NCBI RefSeq assembly: GCF_040451425.1
Contig: NZ_CP144374.1
Span: 1,342,501 to 1,406,500, forward strand
Direction of reading: 5' to 3'
From: Thermodesulfovibrio sp. 3462-1
GTDB lineage: Bacteria; Nitrospirota; Thermodesulfovibrionia; Thermodesulfovibrionales; Thermodesulfovibrionaceae
DNA: 64,000 nucleotides
In this document: positions 16,527-25,590 of the stretch, one piece after another
Layout of the letters: every line of letters starts with the position of its first letter
How positions within the stretch are numbered: the stretch's first letter is position 1
Position numbers and translations under genes: made by a program
Notes under the pieces: model-generated
Seen by the model: the letters and a program-made list of their open reading frames with translations, nothing else
Databases searched by the model: none
Told to the model about the DNA's origin: nothing

Positions 16527-17732
16527 ATGTTAAGATTTTTCAGGGTTCTATCCATTTTTGCTTTTGTAGCACTGTCTGCTTTTTCTGCTTTTGCACAGGA
16601 AAAGATTCAAGTTAAGGATATAAGATGTTATGAGCTTTCTGAAAGATTAAGGGTAGTAATTGAAACAACAGGAATTTCTGAGTTTGTAAAGGGAGAGCTT
16701 AAAAATCCTGAAAGACTTTTCTTTGATATAAAAAATGCCTCACTCAATAAAGAGTTAAAAAAAGAGTATTCAGTAAACAGCCCGGTTGTAAGCAAAATTC
16801 GCGTTGGACAGTTTGACGCCAATACAGTAAGAATCGTTTTTGACCTTAAAAAACCTGATTATGAATTCAAAATCATTCAGCTGGAAGATCCTTTCAGAAT
16901 GGTAATTGATATATATCCGAGGGGAAATGCCAAGTCATCAATAAAATCTGATGATGGAGAAGTAAAAAACATACTGAAGCGAAAAATTGTCATTGATCCA
17001 GGGCATGGAGGTAAGGATCCCGGTGCAATTGGACCTTCAGGATTGAAGGAGAAAGATGTTACACTTGATATTGCTCTGAAAGTTAAAGAACTCTTAAAAA
17101 ATGAACCCTCCTTTGAGGTAATCCTAACAAGAGACAGAGATGTTTTTATACCACTCAATGAAAGAACAGAGATTGCAAACAGACTTCAGGCTGATCTTTT
17201 TATTTCCATTCATGCAAATGCCTCTCCAAATTCTTATGCCCGCGGAATAGAAACATATATTCTCAACTGGACTGATGATGAGGAAGCAATAAGAGTTGCA
17301 GCAAGAGAAAACGCCATTTCTATTAAAAAAATGAAACAGTTAAAAAGTGAAGTGGGATTTATGCTGGCTTCTTTAGAAAGAGAAGCAAAGAGAGACAGCT
17401 CTGTTCGGCTTGCAGGATATGTTCATAATTCACTAACTGAAAGCTTAAAGGCTGCATTCTTAAGGCATGACAATGGACTAAAGGGTGCTCTTTTTTATGT
17501 ACTTGTTGGAGCTCAGATGCCTTCCTGTCTTCTTGAAGTATCCTACATCAGCAATCCAGAAGAAGAAAAACTTCTCAGCAGTGATTCATATAGAATGCAA
17601 ATAGCTCAATCAATTGTTGAAGGAATAAAAAATTATTTTATGCACACAGAGCAAATTAAAAAAGTAAAATATACAAGGCATAATTCTTCAAAAACTAAAG
17701 TAAATGGGCAAAAAACAAAAAAGGCAATTTAA
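16527..17732 (+). CDS. Periplasmic N-acetylmuramoyl-L-alanine amidase with AMIN domain
   Basis: A 401-residue AmiC-type enzyme that cleaves the amide bond between muramic acid and the stem peptide. It has a signal peptide (MLRFFRVLSIFAFVALSAFS, cleavage after AFA), then an AMIN targeting domain (about residues 25-135), then an Amidase_3 domain. The zinc-ligand motifs of that domain are VIDPGHGGKDPGA (His and downstream Glu in GLKEKDVT) and FISIHANA, with SCLLEVSYISN near the end. The C-terminal tail is short and basic. It abuts the D-aminoacylase gene without a gap. Confidence 0.93.
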   Translation: MLRFFRVLSIFAFVALSAFSAFAQEKIQVKDIRCYELSERLRVVIETTGISEFVKGELKNPERLFFDIKNASLNKELKKEYSVNSPVVSKIRVGQFDANTVRIVFDLKKPDYEFKIIQLEDPFRMVIDIYPRGNAKSSIKSDDGEVKNILKRKIVIDPGHGGKDPGAIGPSGLKEKDVTLDIALKVKELLKNEPSFEVILTRDRDVFIPLNERTEIANRLQADLFISIHANASPNSYARGIETYILNWTDDEEAIRVAARENAISIKKMKQLKSEVGFMLASLEREAKRDSSVRLAGYVHNSLTESLKAAFLRHDNGLKGALFYVLVGAQMPSCLLEVSYISNPEEEKLLSSDSYRMQIAQSIVEGIKNYFMHTEQIKKVKYTRHNSSKTKVNGQKTKKAI

Positions 17733-19280
17733 ATGGATTTGTTCATAGAAAAAGCCTTAATCTTTAATGGACTTGGCAGTCCTGCCTTTGAAGCTAACAT
17801 AGGAATAAAAAAGGACAGAATAGTTTACATAGGCAAAGAAAAATACTCTGCCAGGGAAACCATAAATGCAAAGGGATTGATTCTTTCACCTGGTTTTATT
17901 GATACACACTCCCATTCTGATTTCACAATCCTTGCAGACCCTGTTGCAGAAGGCAAAATAACGCAGGGAATAACCACTGAAATAAATGGCAACTGCGGAG
18001 TATCAGGATTTCCAATGTTTGGTGAAGTTTTTGAAAGAAGACTTTCGGAAATAAACCTGCTTGGGCTAAAACCATGGAATGACTTTAAGCATTACATTGA
18101 TTTATTGAAAAAAGCAGCTCCTTCAATTAATTTTATCACCTTATGCGGACACGGTAATATTCGCGGCTGTGTAATTGGATACAAAAATGTGAAAGCCCAA
18201 AAAAAAGAGATAAACAAGATGAAAGAAATTTTGAAATCCCATCTTGCTATGGGAGTAAAAGGTCTTTCAACAGGCTTGATATATCCACCTGGAATTTTTT
18301 CTGATACAGAAGAAATCATTGAGCTTGCAAAAACTTTAAAGAAATTTAAAGGTATTTACGCAACTCATATGCGGAGCGAAGGTGAAAAGCTTCTCAGTGC
18401 ATTGGAAGAAACAGTTTTTATTGGAATGAAAACAGGAGTTTCTGTTCATATATCTCATCTTAAGACATCAGGGAAGGAAAACTGGTGGAAGATTGAAGCA
18501 GTTTTTAAAATTATTGAAGAGGCGCATTCTAATGGAATAAAAATAACAGCAGATCGATATCCTTATACTGCCTCTCAAACAGATCTTGATGCCTTCTTAC
18601 CATCATGGATAATTGAAGGAAGCAGGGATGATATTATAAAGAGACTGAAAAACAAAAACATAAGGAATCAAATTAAGAAATATCTTAAACAGCGCGGAAG
18701 AGAGTTTCTAAACAGTCTTTTAATTTCCGATGCTGCTTTTAACAGAACACTTGAGGGCAGGAGACTGGGAGAGATTATTGATTTTGAATGCTCTGCTGAC
18801 TTTATATGTGATTTACTGATTCGTTCAAATCTTCAAGTTGGAGTGATATACTTTGGAATGAGCGAGGAAAATCTTGAAAAAATTCTTTCCAGACCCTATG
18901 TTATGATAGGAACTGACAGCTCTGCAAGAAGTTCAAAGGGGATTACAAGACAGGGGAAACCTCATCCAAGAGGTTTTGGAAGTTTTCCAAGATTTATAAA
19001 AAGATATGTTCTTGATAAAAAGATATTAAGCCTTGAAGAGGCAATAAGAAAAATTACTTTTCTGCCAGCAAAAACTTTCAAAATAGAAAAAAGAGGAGCT
19101 ATAAAGGAAGGCTATTTTGCAGATATTGTTATTTTTGATCCTGCTGAGATTGAAGACAGAGCCACCTTTGAAAATCCTTTTAATACTTCAAAGGGGATCA
19201 AATATGTTATTGTAAATGGAGAAATTGCTGTATTTGAGGGTTCTCTAACAGGAAAAAGAAGTGGAAGAATGCTTTTATGA
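17733..19280 (+). CDS. D-aminoacylase / N-acyl-D-amino-acid amidohydrolase family protein
   Basis: A 515-residue amidohydrolase. The metal motif HSHSD appears in GFIDTHSHSDFTILADP, and ITTEINGNCGVSGFPMFGE is typical of the D-aminoacylase branch. YATHMRSEG and VHISHLKTSGKENWW supply further metal ligands. Family members hydrolyse N-acyl-D-amino acids or D-amino-acyl dipeptides. Substrate specificity cannot be read from the sequence. The start directly follows the amidase stop, and the stop overlaps the start of the next hydrolase (ATGA). A role in recycling wall-derived D-amino acids is inferred from this context. Confidence 0.85.
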   Translation: MDLFIEKALIFNGLGSPAFEANIGIKKDRIVYIGKEKYSARETINAKGLILSPGFIDTHSHSDFTILADPVAEGKITQGITTEINGNCGVSGFPMFGEVFERRLSEINLLGLKPWNDFKHYIDLLKKAAPSINFITLCGHGNIRGCVIGYKNVKAQKKEINKMKEILKSHLAMGVKGLSTGLIYPPGIFSDTEEIIELAKTLKKFKGIYATHMRSEGEKLLSALEETVFIGMKTGVSVHISHLKTSGKENWWKIEAVFKIIEEAHSNGIKITADRYPYTASQTDLDAFLPSWIIEGSRDDIIKRLKNKNIRNQIKKYLKQRGREFLNSLLISDAAFNRTLEGRRLGEIIDFECSADFICDLLIRSNLQVGVIYFGMSEENLEKILSRPYVMIGTDSSARSSKGITRQGKPHPRGFGSFPRFIKRYVLDKKILSLEEAIRKITFLPAKTFKIEKRGAIKEGYFADIVIFDPAEIEDRATFENPFNTSKGIKYVIVNGEIAVFEGSLTGKRSGRMLL

Positions 19281-19918
19281 AAGTTGTTGGAATCACATGT
19301 AGTATTGATGAAAAAAAGATTTATTTAAACAGGGATTATATCCAGAGCATTATCAGAGTCGGTCTTACTCCTTTAATAATTTCACCGGATATGACAGAAA
19401 AAATAATTGATAGTATTGATAAAATTTCAGGACTACTGATCTCAGGAGGTGAAGACATAAATCCAGAATTTTATGGAGAAAAAAATACTGCCTGTAAAAG
19501 TCTTGTTCCTGATGAGAGGGTTATGGCAGAGATGAAGCTTCTTGAGATATTTATTCAAAAAGAAAAACCTGTTCTTGGAATATGCTATGGAATGCAGCTT
19601 ATGAATGTTTTTTTAGGAGGAACTCTCTGGCAGAACATTGAAACTGATATAAATCACACAGAAGGCGATCATGAAATTCAGGTCATTGATGATTTTTTAT
19701 TGAAAAAAGGCATTTATAGAGTAAACAGTTCCCATCATCAGGCAGTTAAAACTCCTGGTAAAGGTCTTGAGATATTTTGCATGGCAAAAGATAAAGTTAT
19801 TGAAGGAGTTTATCTTAAAGGGCATCCTTTTTTTATAGGAGTTCAGTGGCATCCAGAAAGAGATTGCTCTGAAGCCTCATGGAAGATTTGGCAAAGTTTT
19901 TCAAAAAAGATAAAATAA
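19277..19918 (+). CDS. Class I glutamine-amidotransferase-like hydrolase (peptidase C26)
   Basis: A 213-residue protein of the gamma-glutamyl hydrolase/PuuD group. The nucleophile cysteine lies in PVLGICYGMQLMNV, the catalytic His and Glu in VQWHPERD, and SGGEDINPEFYGE is the usual N-terminal loop. SSHHQAVKTPG is a further family motif. It probably cleaves a gamma-glutamyl or related amide. It is somewhat shorter than PuuD. It overlaps the D-aminoacylase gene and precedes the permease gene by three bases, so one operon is likely. Confidence 0.85.
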   Translation: MKVVGITCSIDEKKIYLNRDYIQSIIRVGLTPLIISPDMTEKIIDSIDKISGLLISGGEDINPEFYGEKNTACKSLVPDERVMAEMKLLEIFIQKEKPVLGICYGMQLMNVFLGGTLWQNIETDINHTEGDHEIQVIDDFLLKKGIYRVNSSHHQAVKTPGKGLEIFCMAKDKVIEGVYLKGHPFFIGVQWHPERDCSEASWKIWQSFSKKIK

Positions 19919-19921
19919 AAT

Positions 19922-20995
19922 ATGAGTCCTTCAAAAAAATACAGACTCTCTCTTGAAAGAAGCTTTTATATCTGGATTTTATTGTTTTTTATCGGTATTC
20001 TGGGGTATCTTAACTTTCAGATACTTAAGTCTTTTTTCGCCTCCCTTGGCTGGGCTACAGTTATTGCTCTTGTATTTCACCCTATTTTTGATTTTGTAAA
20101 AAAGTTTTTAAAATATAAAGGATTGTCAGCATTTGTAACAATTCTGCTCATAATACTTCTCTTTCTTCTCCCTTTTGTTTTTATATCATATCAAATAATA
20201 CTTGAAGCAGGAGAGCTTATAAAAAAAGTAAATCTTCCAGAACTTGTAAATAATATAACAACAAATCCTGTACTGGTAAAAATACTTGAAAAGCTAAGCT
20301 TTATTACTGCAGGAGATGTTTCATCTACAGAAAATTTAATTAAAAATGAAATCGGAAATTTAATGAAAGAAAGCGCCTTAAGAATTGCACATGGATTTGG
20401 TGATGTAGTGAATCTGTTTATCAATCTTATCTTAACTTTTTTTATTGCTTTTTTCTTTTTAAAGGACGGAGAGAGCTTTGTAAAAAAAATTGGCGAGTTT
20501 TTACCCTTTGCTGAGACAGATAAAGTATCCATAAGAAAGCAGATAAAAAACATAATTTATACCACATTTTATGGAGGCATTCTTATAGCAATACTTCAGG
20601 GCACAATTCTTGGAATAACCTTTTATCTTCTTAATATTCCTTCAGCAACTTTGTGGGGATTTGCAACTGCTATAGCATCTTTTATCCCTGTCTTAGGAGC
20701 TTTTGCTGTATGGGGTCCTGCCTCTGTTTATTTGCTGGTTAAAGGTTATATTTTAAAAGGATTAATTCTTGCAGTTGTTGGAGCACTGGTAATAAGCTCA
20801 ATTGATAATGTTTTGAAACCTGTAATAATAAAAGGTAGAGTAAAATTACCACTTATTTTTATATTCCTGTCTGTTCTTGGTGGTATCAAGGTTTTTGGAC
20901 TTATTGGATTTATAATTGGTCCGCTTGTTTTTAGCCTTTTTGTTTCCTTCCTGGAGATTTTAAAGAACTTTATAGGAGGTGCTGAAAATGTTTGA
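19922..20995 (+). CDS. AI-2E family transporter (membrane protein)
   Basis: A 357-residue inner-membrane protein of the AI-2E/PerM family (former UPF0118). It has two N-terminal membrane helices (FYIWILLFFIGILGYLNFQI and the next pair at about 45-95), a soluble segment with amphipathic helices, and a C-terminal bundle containing GFATAIASFIPVLGAFAVWG and GFIIGPLVF, the family signatures. Members move small molecules or ions; some are Na+/H+ antiporters and some export autoinducer-2. The substrate is unknown here. The gene overlaps the following one if that starts at a GTG, or adjoins it by ATG 20988. Confidence 0.85.
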   Translation: MSPSKKYRLSLERSFYIWILLFFIGILGYLNFQILKSFFASLGWATVIALVFHPIFDFVKKFLKYKGLSAFVTILLIILLFLLPFVFISYQIILEAGELIKKVNLPELVNNITTNPVLVKILEKLSFITAGDVSSTENLIKNEIGNLMKESALRIAHGFGDVVNLFINLILTFFIAFFFLKDGESFVKKIGEFLPFAETDKVSIRKQIKNIIYTTFYGGILIAILQGTILGITFYLLNIPSATLWGFATAIASFIPVLGAFAVWGPASVYLLVKGYILKGLILAVVGALVISSIDNVLKPVIIKGRVKLPLIFIFLSVLGGIKVFGLIGFIIGPLVFSLFVSFLEILKNFIGGAENV

Positions 20996-22106
20996 GAGAA
21001 AGGATTTAGAAAGACTTGAAAAGTTCAAATTTGAAGATGCTTTCGTCGTAAGTCTTTTTCTTAATGTTTCTCCACAGGAGAGAAAAAAACAGGCTTATCT
21101 GTCAAAATTTAAAAATCTTGTAAAAGCTTTACCAGAAAAAACTCTGAGCTCTGTCAAAGAAGATATAGAAAAGATAGAGAGTTTTCTTCAGAGCGAAAGA
21201 GAATCTTTTAAAAAATCTCTTGTTATTTATAGCTGTATTAAAAAAGAGCTTTGGATAAGGTATGATTTAAATGTGGAACTTAAAGAGGATTTAATAGTTG
21301 ATAAAACTCCTTATACAAGCCCGCTTTTTGATTTAATTGATAATTATCAGAAATATGGCGTTATTCTTGTTGACAAACGCACAGCAAGAGTTTTTTTAGT
21401 TTTCCTCGGAGATATTGAAGAATATGGAATGATTGAGCATGAAGATGTACCGGGCAAACATAAGAAAGGCGGATGGTTTGCTCTGGCAGAGAAGAGATAT
21501 GAGAGACACATTGATTATCATGTAAAAATGCATCTTAAGGATGTTGTGGATAAGTTCGGAGATTTTCTTAAAGACAAAGAGATTAGAAGACTTATTGTTG
21601 CAGGTCCGGACGAAGCAATTTCCCATTTGATGGATATGATTCCTGATGAAGTGAAACTAAAAATAGTAGGAAGAGCAAACATTGAAAAACATGCTTCAAA
21701 GGAAGAAGTTCTGGAAAAAGTTCTTCCAATAATTGAAGAATATGAAAAATCTAAGGAAAAAGAAACAGTTTCCGAACTTATTACAAGGGCATTGAAAAAT
21801 GACAACTCTGTCACTGGAATTGATGATACTCTGAAATATTTAAGAGAAAAAAGAGTAATGAAACTTGTCATAGCCAGAGATTATGAAGTAGAGGGTTACA
21901 TCTGTGAAAACTGCGGTTTTGCAACAACTCAGCCTGTTGAATGCTGTATGGAATGTGGTAACTGCGTAATGAAAGCTGATAACTTACTGGAAAAGGCTAC
22001 AGAAATGGCAATTGAGCAATCTGCCCTCGTTGAGGTTGTAAAGGATGAAAAGGACAGACAGAGACTTATTGAATATGGTGGTATTGGTGCCTTCTTAAGA
22101 TTTTAA
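20988..22106 (+). CDS. Bacterial eRF1-like protein (baeRF type)
   Basis: A 372-residue protein starting at ATG 20988, with AGGAGGTG at 20974-20981. It resembles bacterial/archaeal eRF1-like proteins. A middle domain has VDKRTARVFLVFLGDIEE and HKKGGWFALAEKRYERH, in which GGW stands at the place of the GGQ loop of release factors. The C-terminal domain carries a zinc-ribbon-like set (CENCGF, ECCMECGNC) and ends in the AIEQSALVEVV and GGIGAFLRF pattern of eRF1 domain 3. A role in ribosome rescue or peptidyl-tRNA cleavage is inferred from fold only. It is convergent with uvrA and overlaps it by 12 bases. Confidence 0.75.
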   Translation: MFERKDLERLEKFKFEDAFVVSLFLNVSPQERKKQAYLSKFKNLVKALPEKTLSSVKEDIEKIESFLQSERESFKKSLVIYSCIKKELWIRYDLNVELKEDLIVDKTPYTSPLFDLIDNYQKYGVILVDKRTARVFLVFLGDIEEYGMIEHEDVPGKHKKGGWFALAEKRYERHIDYHVKMHLKDVVDKFGDFLKDKEIRRLIVAGPDEAISHLMDMIPDEVKLKIVGRANIEKHASKEEVLEKVLPIIEEYEKSKEKETVSELITRALKNDNSVTGIDDTLKYLREKRVMKLVIARDYEVEGYICENCGFATTQPVECCMECGNCVMKADNLLEKATEMAIEQSALVEVVKDEKDRQRLIEYGGIGAFLRF

Positions 22107-24842
22107 GTGTTCTCTTAGATATTTTGCAGTGTAGGAATTTTTAACTTTAAGGAAATCATGGAGGTTACCTTCGTAAAGAAGGTAGCCTCCTTCATCTCCG
22201 CCTTCAGGTCCAAGATCAATTATCCAGTGAGCATCTGCTATTACCTGAAGATTGTGTTCAATTATAATTACTGTCGCTGATTTATCAATGAGTCTTTTCA
22301 CAATATGGAGAAATTTCTTTATATCTTCATAATGAAGTCCAACAGTTGGTTCATCAAGAATGTAAATAAAACCTTTAAGATTGGATTTTCTTGATGTGAT
22401 TGAATTAATAATTTCTTCACAGATTTTAATTCTCTGTGCCTCACCACCTGAAAGAGTTGTAGCAGGCTGTCCTAATCTCAGATAACCAAGACCGAGTTCT
22501 CTCACAATATTTATTTTTTCTCTTAATGCAAACTCATCACAAAAAAATTCATAGGCTTCATCAAAGCTCATTGATAAAACTTCATGGATGTTTTTGTCTT
22601 TGTATTTTATTTCCAGCACTTCTTTTTTGAATCTTTTTCCTTCACAGTCCTCGCATGGTAAAAATAAATCTTCAAAAAAATACATCTGAACTCTTATAAA
22701 TCCTTCACCTTTACAGGTTGGGCACTGACCTTCTGAACTGTTTACAGAAAAAGCACCAGAGGACAGTCCTCTTGCTCTTGCCTCTCTTTGAGAGGCAAAT
22801 ATGTCACGAATTTTGCTATAAAGCCCGAGATATGTAACTGGCATAGACTTTGGTGTTTTTCCAATGGGAGATTGATCAATGAGTTTTATTGTTTTAATAT
22901 TTTTTATTCCTTCAATGCCATCAAATGAAAGGGGCTCTTCATTGTCCAAACCGAGCTGGTTTGCCACTGCTTTATAAAAGGTATCAACAACAAGAGAGCT
23001 TTTCCCTGAGCCTGAAACTCCTGTTACCACTGTAAGAGCGTTCAGTGGAAAATGAACTGTGATGCCTTTGAGATTATGTCCCCTGGCATTTTTTAAAGTG
23101 ATAAATTCTTTGTAAAACCTGGAAAATTGGCTAATTAAATACGCATCATTTTCTTTAAGATAATTGGCAGTAGGTGTATTCATTTTTAAAAAATTCTTCA
23201 TTTTTCCAGAGTAAATTACTTTGCCACCAGAACTACCACCTCCAGGACCGAGTTCTATTATCCAGTCTGCCTGTTTTATTACATCTCTGTCATGTTCCAC
23301 AACTATTACTGTATTTCCATAATCTGTAAGCTCTTTCATAACTTTAATAATTCTATCAGTGTCTCTTGGATGAAGTCCCACAGTTGGTTCATCAAGAATA
23401 TAAAGAGTTGCGGTAAGCTTATTTGAAAGCTGATTTGATATATTAAGTCTCTGGTACTCTCCCCCAGAAAGAGTTTTAATCTGCCTGTCAAGAGTTAAAT
23501 ATTTCAGCCCTACTCTTTCAAGAAAATCAAGCTTTTCAGAAATCTGTTTTAAAGGTTCTTCTGCGACCATGGCTTGTTCCGGAGAAAGTTTAAGTAATTG
23601 AATCCATTTTTTAAGCTCAGTTACTGACATAAAGTTTAAATCACCTATGTCAAGTCCATTTATTTTAAACATCAATGCTTCTTCCTTTAATCGCTTTCCT
23701 TTACATACTGGACACAGAGAAGGCTTTCTAATTCTTGAAAGAAAAACTCTTATATGAACCTTGTATCTTTTTCTTTCAAGTTCTTCAAGAAAATCATTCA
23801 CTCCGTAAAAATACTGATTCCCTGTAAAAATAAGATTTTTGTGCGCCTCTGGTAGAGCTCTGTAAGGAATATTTACATTGATTCCTGAAAGCTTTGCTCC
23901 CCTGATAAGCTGCTGTTTCCACCATTTGAGTGATGGTCTTTCCCATATTTCAATAGCGCCTTCAGCAAGGGAAAGCTCTTTATCTGGAATAATAAAACTT
24001 TCATCATATTTGAGTATGTAACCAAATCCTTTGCATTCAGCACAGGCACCCTGTGGATGATTAAAGGAAAAAAGAAGTGGAGAGGCTTCTGGAGCTTTTA
24101 TACCGCATTGAGGGCATATTGCCTCAGAAGGGAAATTGAGCAATATATTGTCTTCAACAATGTAAACTTTAACATTTCCCATCTTGAAAGCTATTTCCAC
24201 TGAATCATTAAGTCTTGAAACATCTGAAATGCGTAGCCTGTCAACAATTATCATTTTCAATTTTTCATGAAATTCTGAAAGCTCTTTTACCACAGCATGA
24301 GTATTTTCATATATGAAAACTCTTGAAAAACCAAGTTTAATAAGTTTTTCAGTAGATTCTTCGCTTTCAAACATTATAAATGCTCTTTTGCCAGAGTAAT
24401 TTTGTAAGAGTTCCTGAACGATCTTTGAAGGGCTCCATGCTTTTATCTCTCTTTTACATTCTGGACATATGGGAATTGCTATTTTGGAAAAAATTATTCT
24501 CAGATAATCATAAATTTCAGTATGAGTTCCAACAGTTGCTCTTGAACCTTTAACAGGATTCCTCTGCTCAAGAGCTATAGAGGGTCTTAAATTGTCAATT
24601 AAGTCAACATCCGGTCTTGGAAGTTTTTCAATAAATACTCTTGCATAACTTGACATGCATTCAATAAATCGCCACTGAGCCTCAGCATATATTGTGTCAA
24701 AGGCAAGAGATGATTTGCCAGAGCCTGAAATCCCCGTAATTACAGTTAATTTATTGTGAGGAATGAGTAACTCTATGTTTTTTAGGTTATTCTGCCTTGC
24801 TCCTTTAATTATGAGATAATCCTCTACTTTGCTCATGGGCAT
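22095..24842 (-). CDS. Excinuclease ABC subunit UvrA (or close paralogue)
   Basis: A 915-residue DNA-damage sensor ATPase with two ABC modules. Walker A motifs are GISGSGKSSL (near residue 39) and GVSGSGKSSL (C-terminal half); signature motifs are TLSGGEYQRLNIS and TLSGGEAQRIKI. Zinc modules include CPECKREI, CPQCG...CAECKGFGY and CPTCKGEGF...CEDCEGKRF. The segment RPDVDLIDNLRPSIALEQRN differs from the most common UvrA wording, so this may be a paralogue beside a canonical uvrA elsewhere. There is no ribosome-binding site; TAGAAT lies five bases before the start, which suggests a leaderless mRNA. An ATG six bases in is an alternative start. Confidence 0.9.
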   Translation of the reverse strand: MPMSKVEDYLIIKGARQNNLKNIELLIPHNKLTVITGISGSGKSSLAFDTIYAEAQWRFIECMSSYARVFIEKLPRPDVDLIDNLRPSIALEQRNPVKGSRATVGTHTEIYDYLRIIFSKIAIPICPECKREIKAWSPSKIVQELLQNYSGKRAFIMFESEESTEKLIKLGFSRVFIYENTHAVVKELSEFHEKLKMIIVDRLRISDVSRLNDSVEIAFKMGNVKVYIVEDNILLNFPSEAICPQCGIKAPEASPLLFSFNHPQGACAECKGFGYILKYDESFIIPDKELSLAEGAIEIWERPSLKWWKQQLIRGAKLSGINVNIPYRALPEAHKNLIFTGNQYFYGVNDFLEELERKRYKVHIRVFLSRIRKPSLCPVCKGKRLKEEALMFKINGLDIGDLNFMSVTELKKWIQLLKLSPEQAMVAEEPLKQISEKLDFLERVGLKYLTLDRQIKTLSGGEYQRLNISNQLSNKLTATLYILDEPTVGLHPRDTDRIIKVMKELTDYGNTVIVVEHDRDVIKQADWIIELGPGGGSSGGKVIYSGKMKNFLKMNTPTANYLKENDAYLISQFSRFYKEFITLKNARGHNLKGITVHFPLNALTVVTGVSGSGKSSLVVDTFYKAVANQLGLDNEEPLSFDGIEGIKNIKTIKLIDQSPIGKTPKSMPVTYLGLYSKIRDIFASQREARARGLSSGAFSVNSSEGQCPTCKGEGFIRVQMYFFEDLFLPCEDCEGKRFKKEVLEIKYKDKNIHEVLSMSFDEAYEFFCDEFALREKINIVRELGLGYLRLGQPATTLSGGEAQRIKICEEIINSITSRKSNLKGFIYILDEPTVGLHYEDIKKFLHIVKRLIDKSATVIIIEHNLQVIADAHWIIDLGPEGGDEGGYLLYEGNLHDFLKVKNSYTAKYLREHLKS

Positions 24843-24901
24843 CTTTTATTCTAACTATATGATAAAATATTTAATCAACATTAACTTTGGGAGGTAAATA
24901 A

Positions 24902-25444
24902 ATGAAGCTTAATCCAGAAAAAGAAGTAATTGAAACTGTAGCAAAAATAATGCTTATCTCAGCAAGAACAGCACCAAAAGCAAAGGGAGAAGATGAAATC
25001 GTTACAGCAATTGTTACTCAGGAAGAAAAAGAAGCAATTGCCAGACAGATGGAAGTAATTGGTGAGCAGGCTACCCATAAATTTTTCAAAAGAGATGCTC
25101 AAAATGTGAGAGATGCTGAAGGATTAATTCTTGTTGGGCTAAACTTTAAAAAACCTGCTGGAGTAAACTGCGGGGCTTGTGGTTATGACTGCAACTCAAT
25201 CATTAAACAAAAGACATATGAGGTTGAATATTCAGGACCTGTATGCACAATCAGGGTAATTGATCTTGGTATTGCAATTGGCTCACTTGTTTCAGTTGCT
25301 AAAGAATTGGGAGTTGACAACAGGGTAATGTATTCTGTAGGTGTTGCCGCAAAAAAACTTGGATTTATGGATTCACAGATTATACTCGGTATTCCATTAA
25401 GTATAAAAGGGAAAAATATTTTCTTTGATAGAAAGCCTGTATAA
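24902..25444 (+). CDS. DUF2148 ferredoxin-like domain protein
   Basis: A 180-residue protein. It has the cysteine motif GVNCGACGYDC (about residues 93-103), an early KAKGEDEI motif and a C-terminal GIPLSIKGKNIFFDRK, the pattern of the DUF2148 family. The cysteines suggest an Fe-S cluster, and the family is common in anaerobes with an unknown role. GGGAGGTAAAT precedes the ATG. It is divergent from uvrA across 59 bases. Its last codons contain the -35 region of the next small transcription unit. Confidence 0.88.
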   Translation: MKLNPEKEVIETVAKIMLISARTAPKAKGEDEIVTAIVTQEEKEAIARQMEVIGEQATHKFFKRDAQNVRDAEGLILVGLNFKKPAGVNCGACGYDCNSIIKQKTYEVEYSGPVCTIRVIDLGIAIGSLVSVAKELGVDNRVMYSVGVAAKKLGFMDSQIILGIPLSIKGKNIFFDRKPV

Positions 25445-25455
25445 AATGGTATAAT
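25425..25455 (+). promoter_or_regulatory. Candidate promoter of the three-hairpin/small-peptide unit
   Basis: A perfect TATAAT (25450-25455) is preceded by TTGATA at 25425-25430, 19 bases away. The expected transcript start, about 25462, coincides with the first base of the first hairpin. Confidence 0.55.
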
Positions 25456-25460
25456 TGATG

Positions 25461-25518
25461 TAGAGCATGAAGCTCTAAAAACCTCATGAAGAGGTTTAAA
25501 ATCCCTATGAAAGGGGGG
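25461..25518 (+). ncRNA. Leader RNA of three tandem hairpins with identical ATGAA loops
   Basis: Hairpin 1 is TAGAGC-ATGAA-GCTCTA (25461-25477). Hairpin 2 is AAACCTC-ATGAA-GAGGTTT (25479-25497). Hairpin 3 is TCCCT-ATGAA-AGGGG (25502-25516). The stems differ in sequence but remain paired, while the 5-base loop is constant, which points to a selected RNA structure. Hairpin 3 covers part of the G-rich ribosome-binding site of the downstream peptide. I know no named RNA family that fits. Confidence 0.65.
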
Positions 25519-25525
25519 TGCCAAG

Positions 25526-25585
25526 ATGATTAAGAAAGTTTCAGGAAAGGCAATGCCTACCTGCAAATGCAAAGGTTCCTGCTAA
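25526..25585 (+). CDS. 19-residue cysteine-rich peptide
   Basis: The peptide is MIKKVSGKAMPTCKCKGSC. ATG 25526 follows AAGGGGGGTG (25511-25520) at eight-base spacing or less, and the TAA is followed six bases later by a strong terminator. The small gene therefore has its own promoter, structured leader, ribosome-binding site and terminator. The C13-K-C15 and C19 pattern with five lysines suggests metal or cluster binding, or a modified peptide, but no such function can be shown. It was not counted among long frames because of its size. That it is translated is an inference. Confidence 0.55.
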   Translation: MIKKVSGKAMPTCKCKGSC

Positions 25586-25590
25586 GTTAA

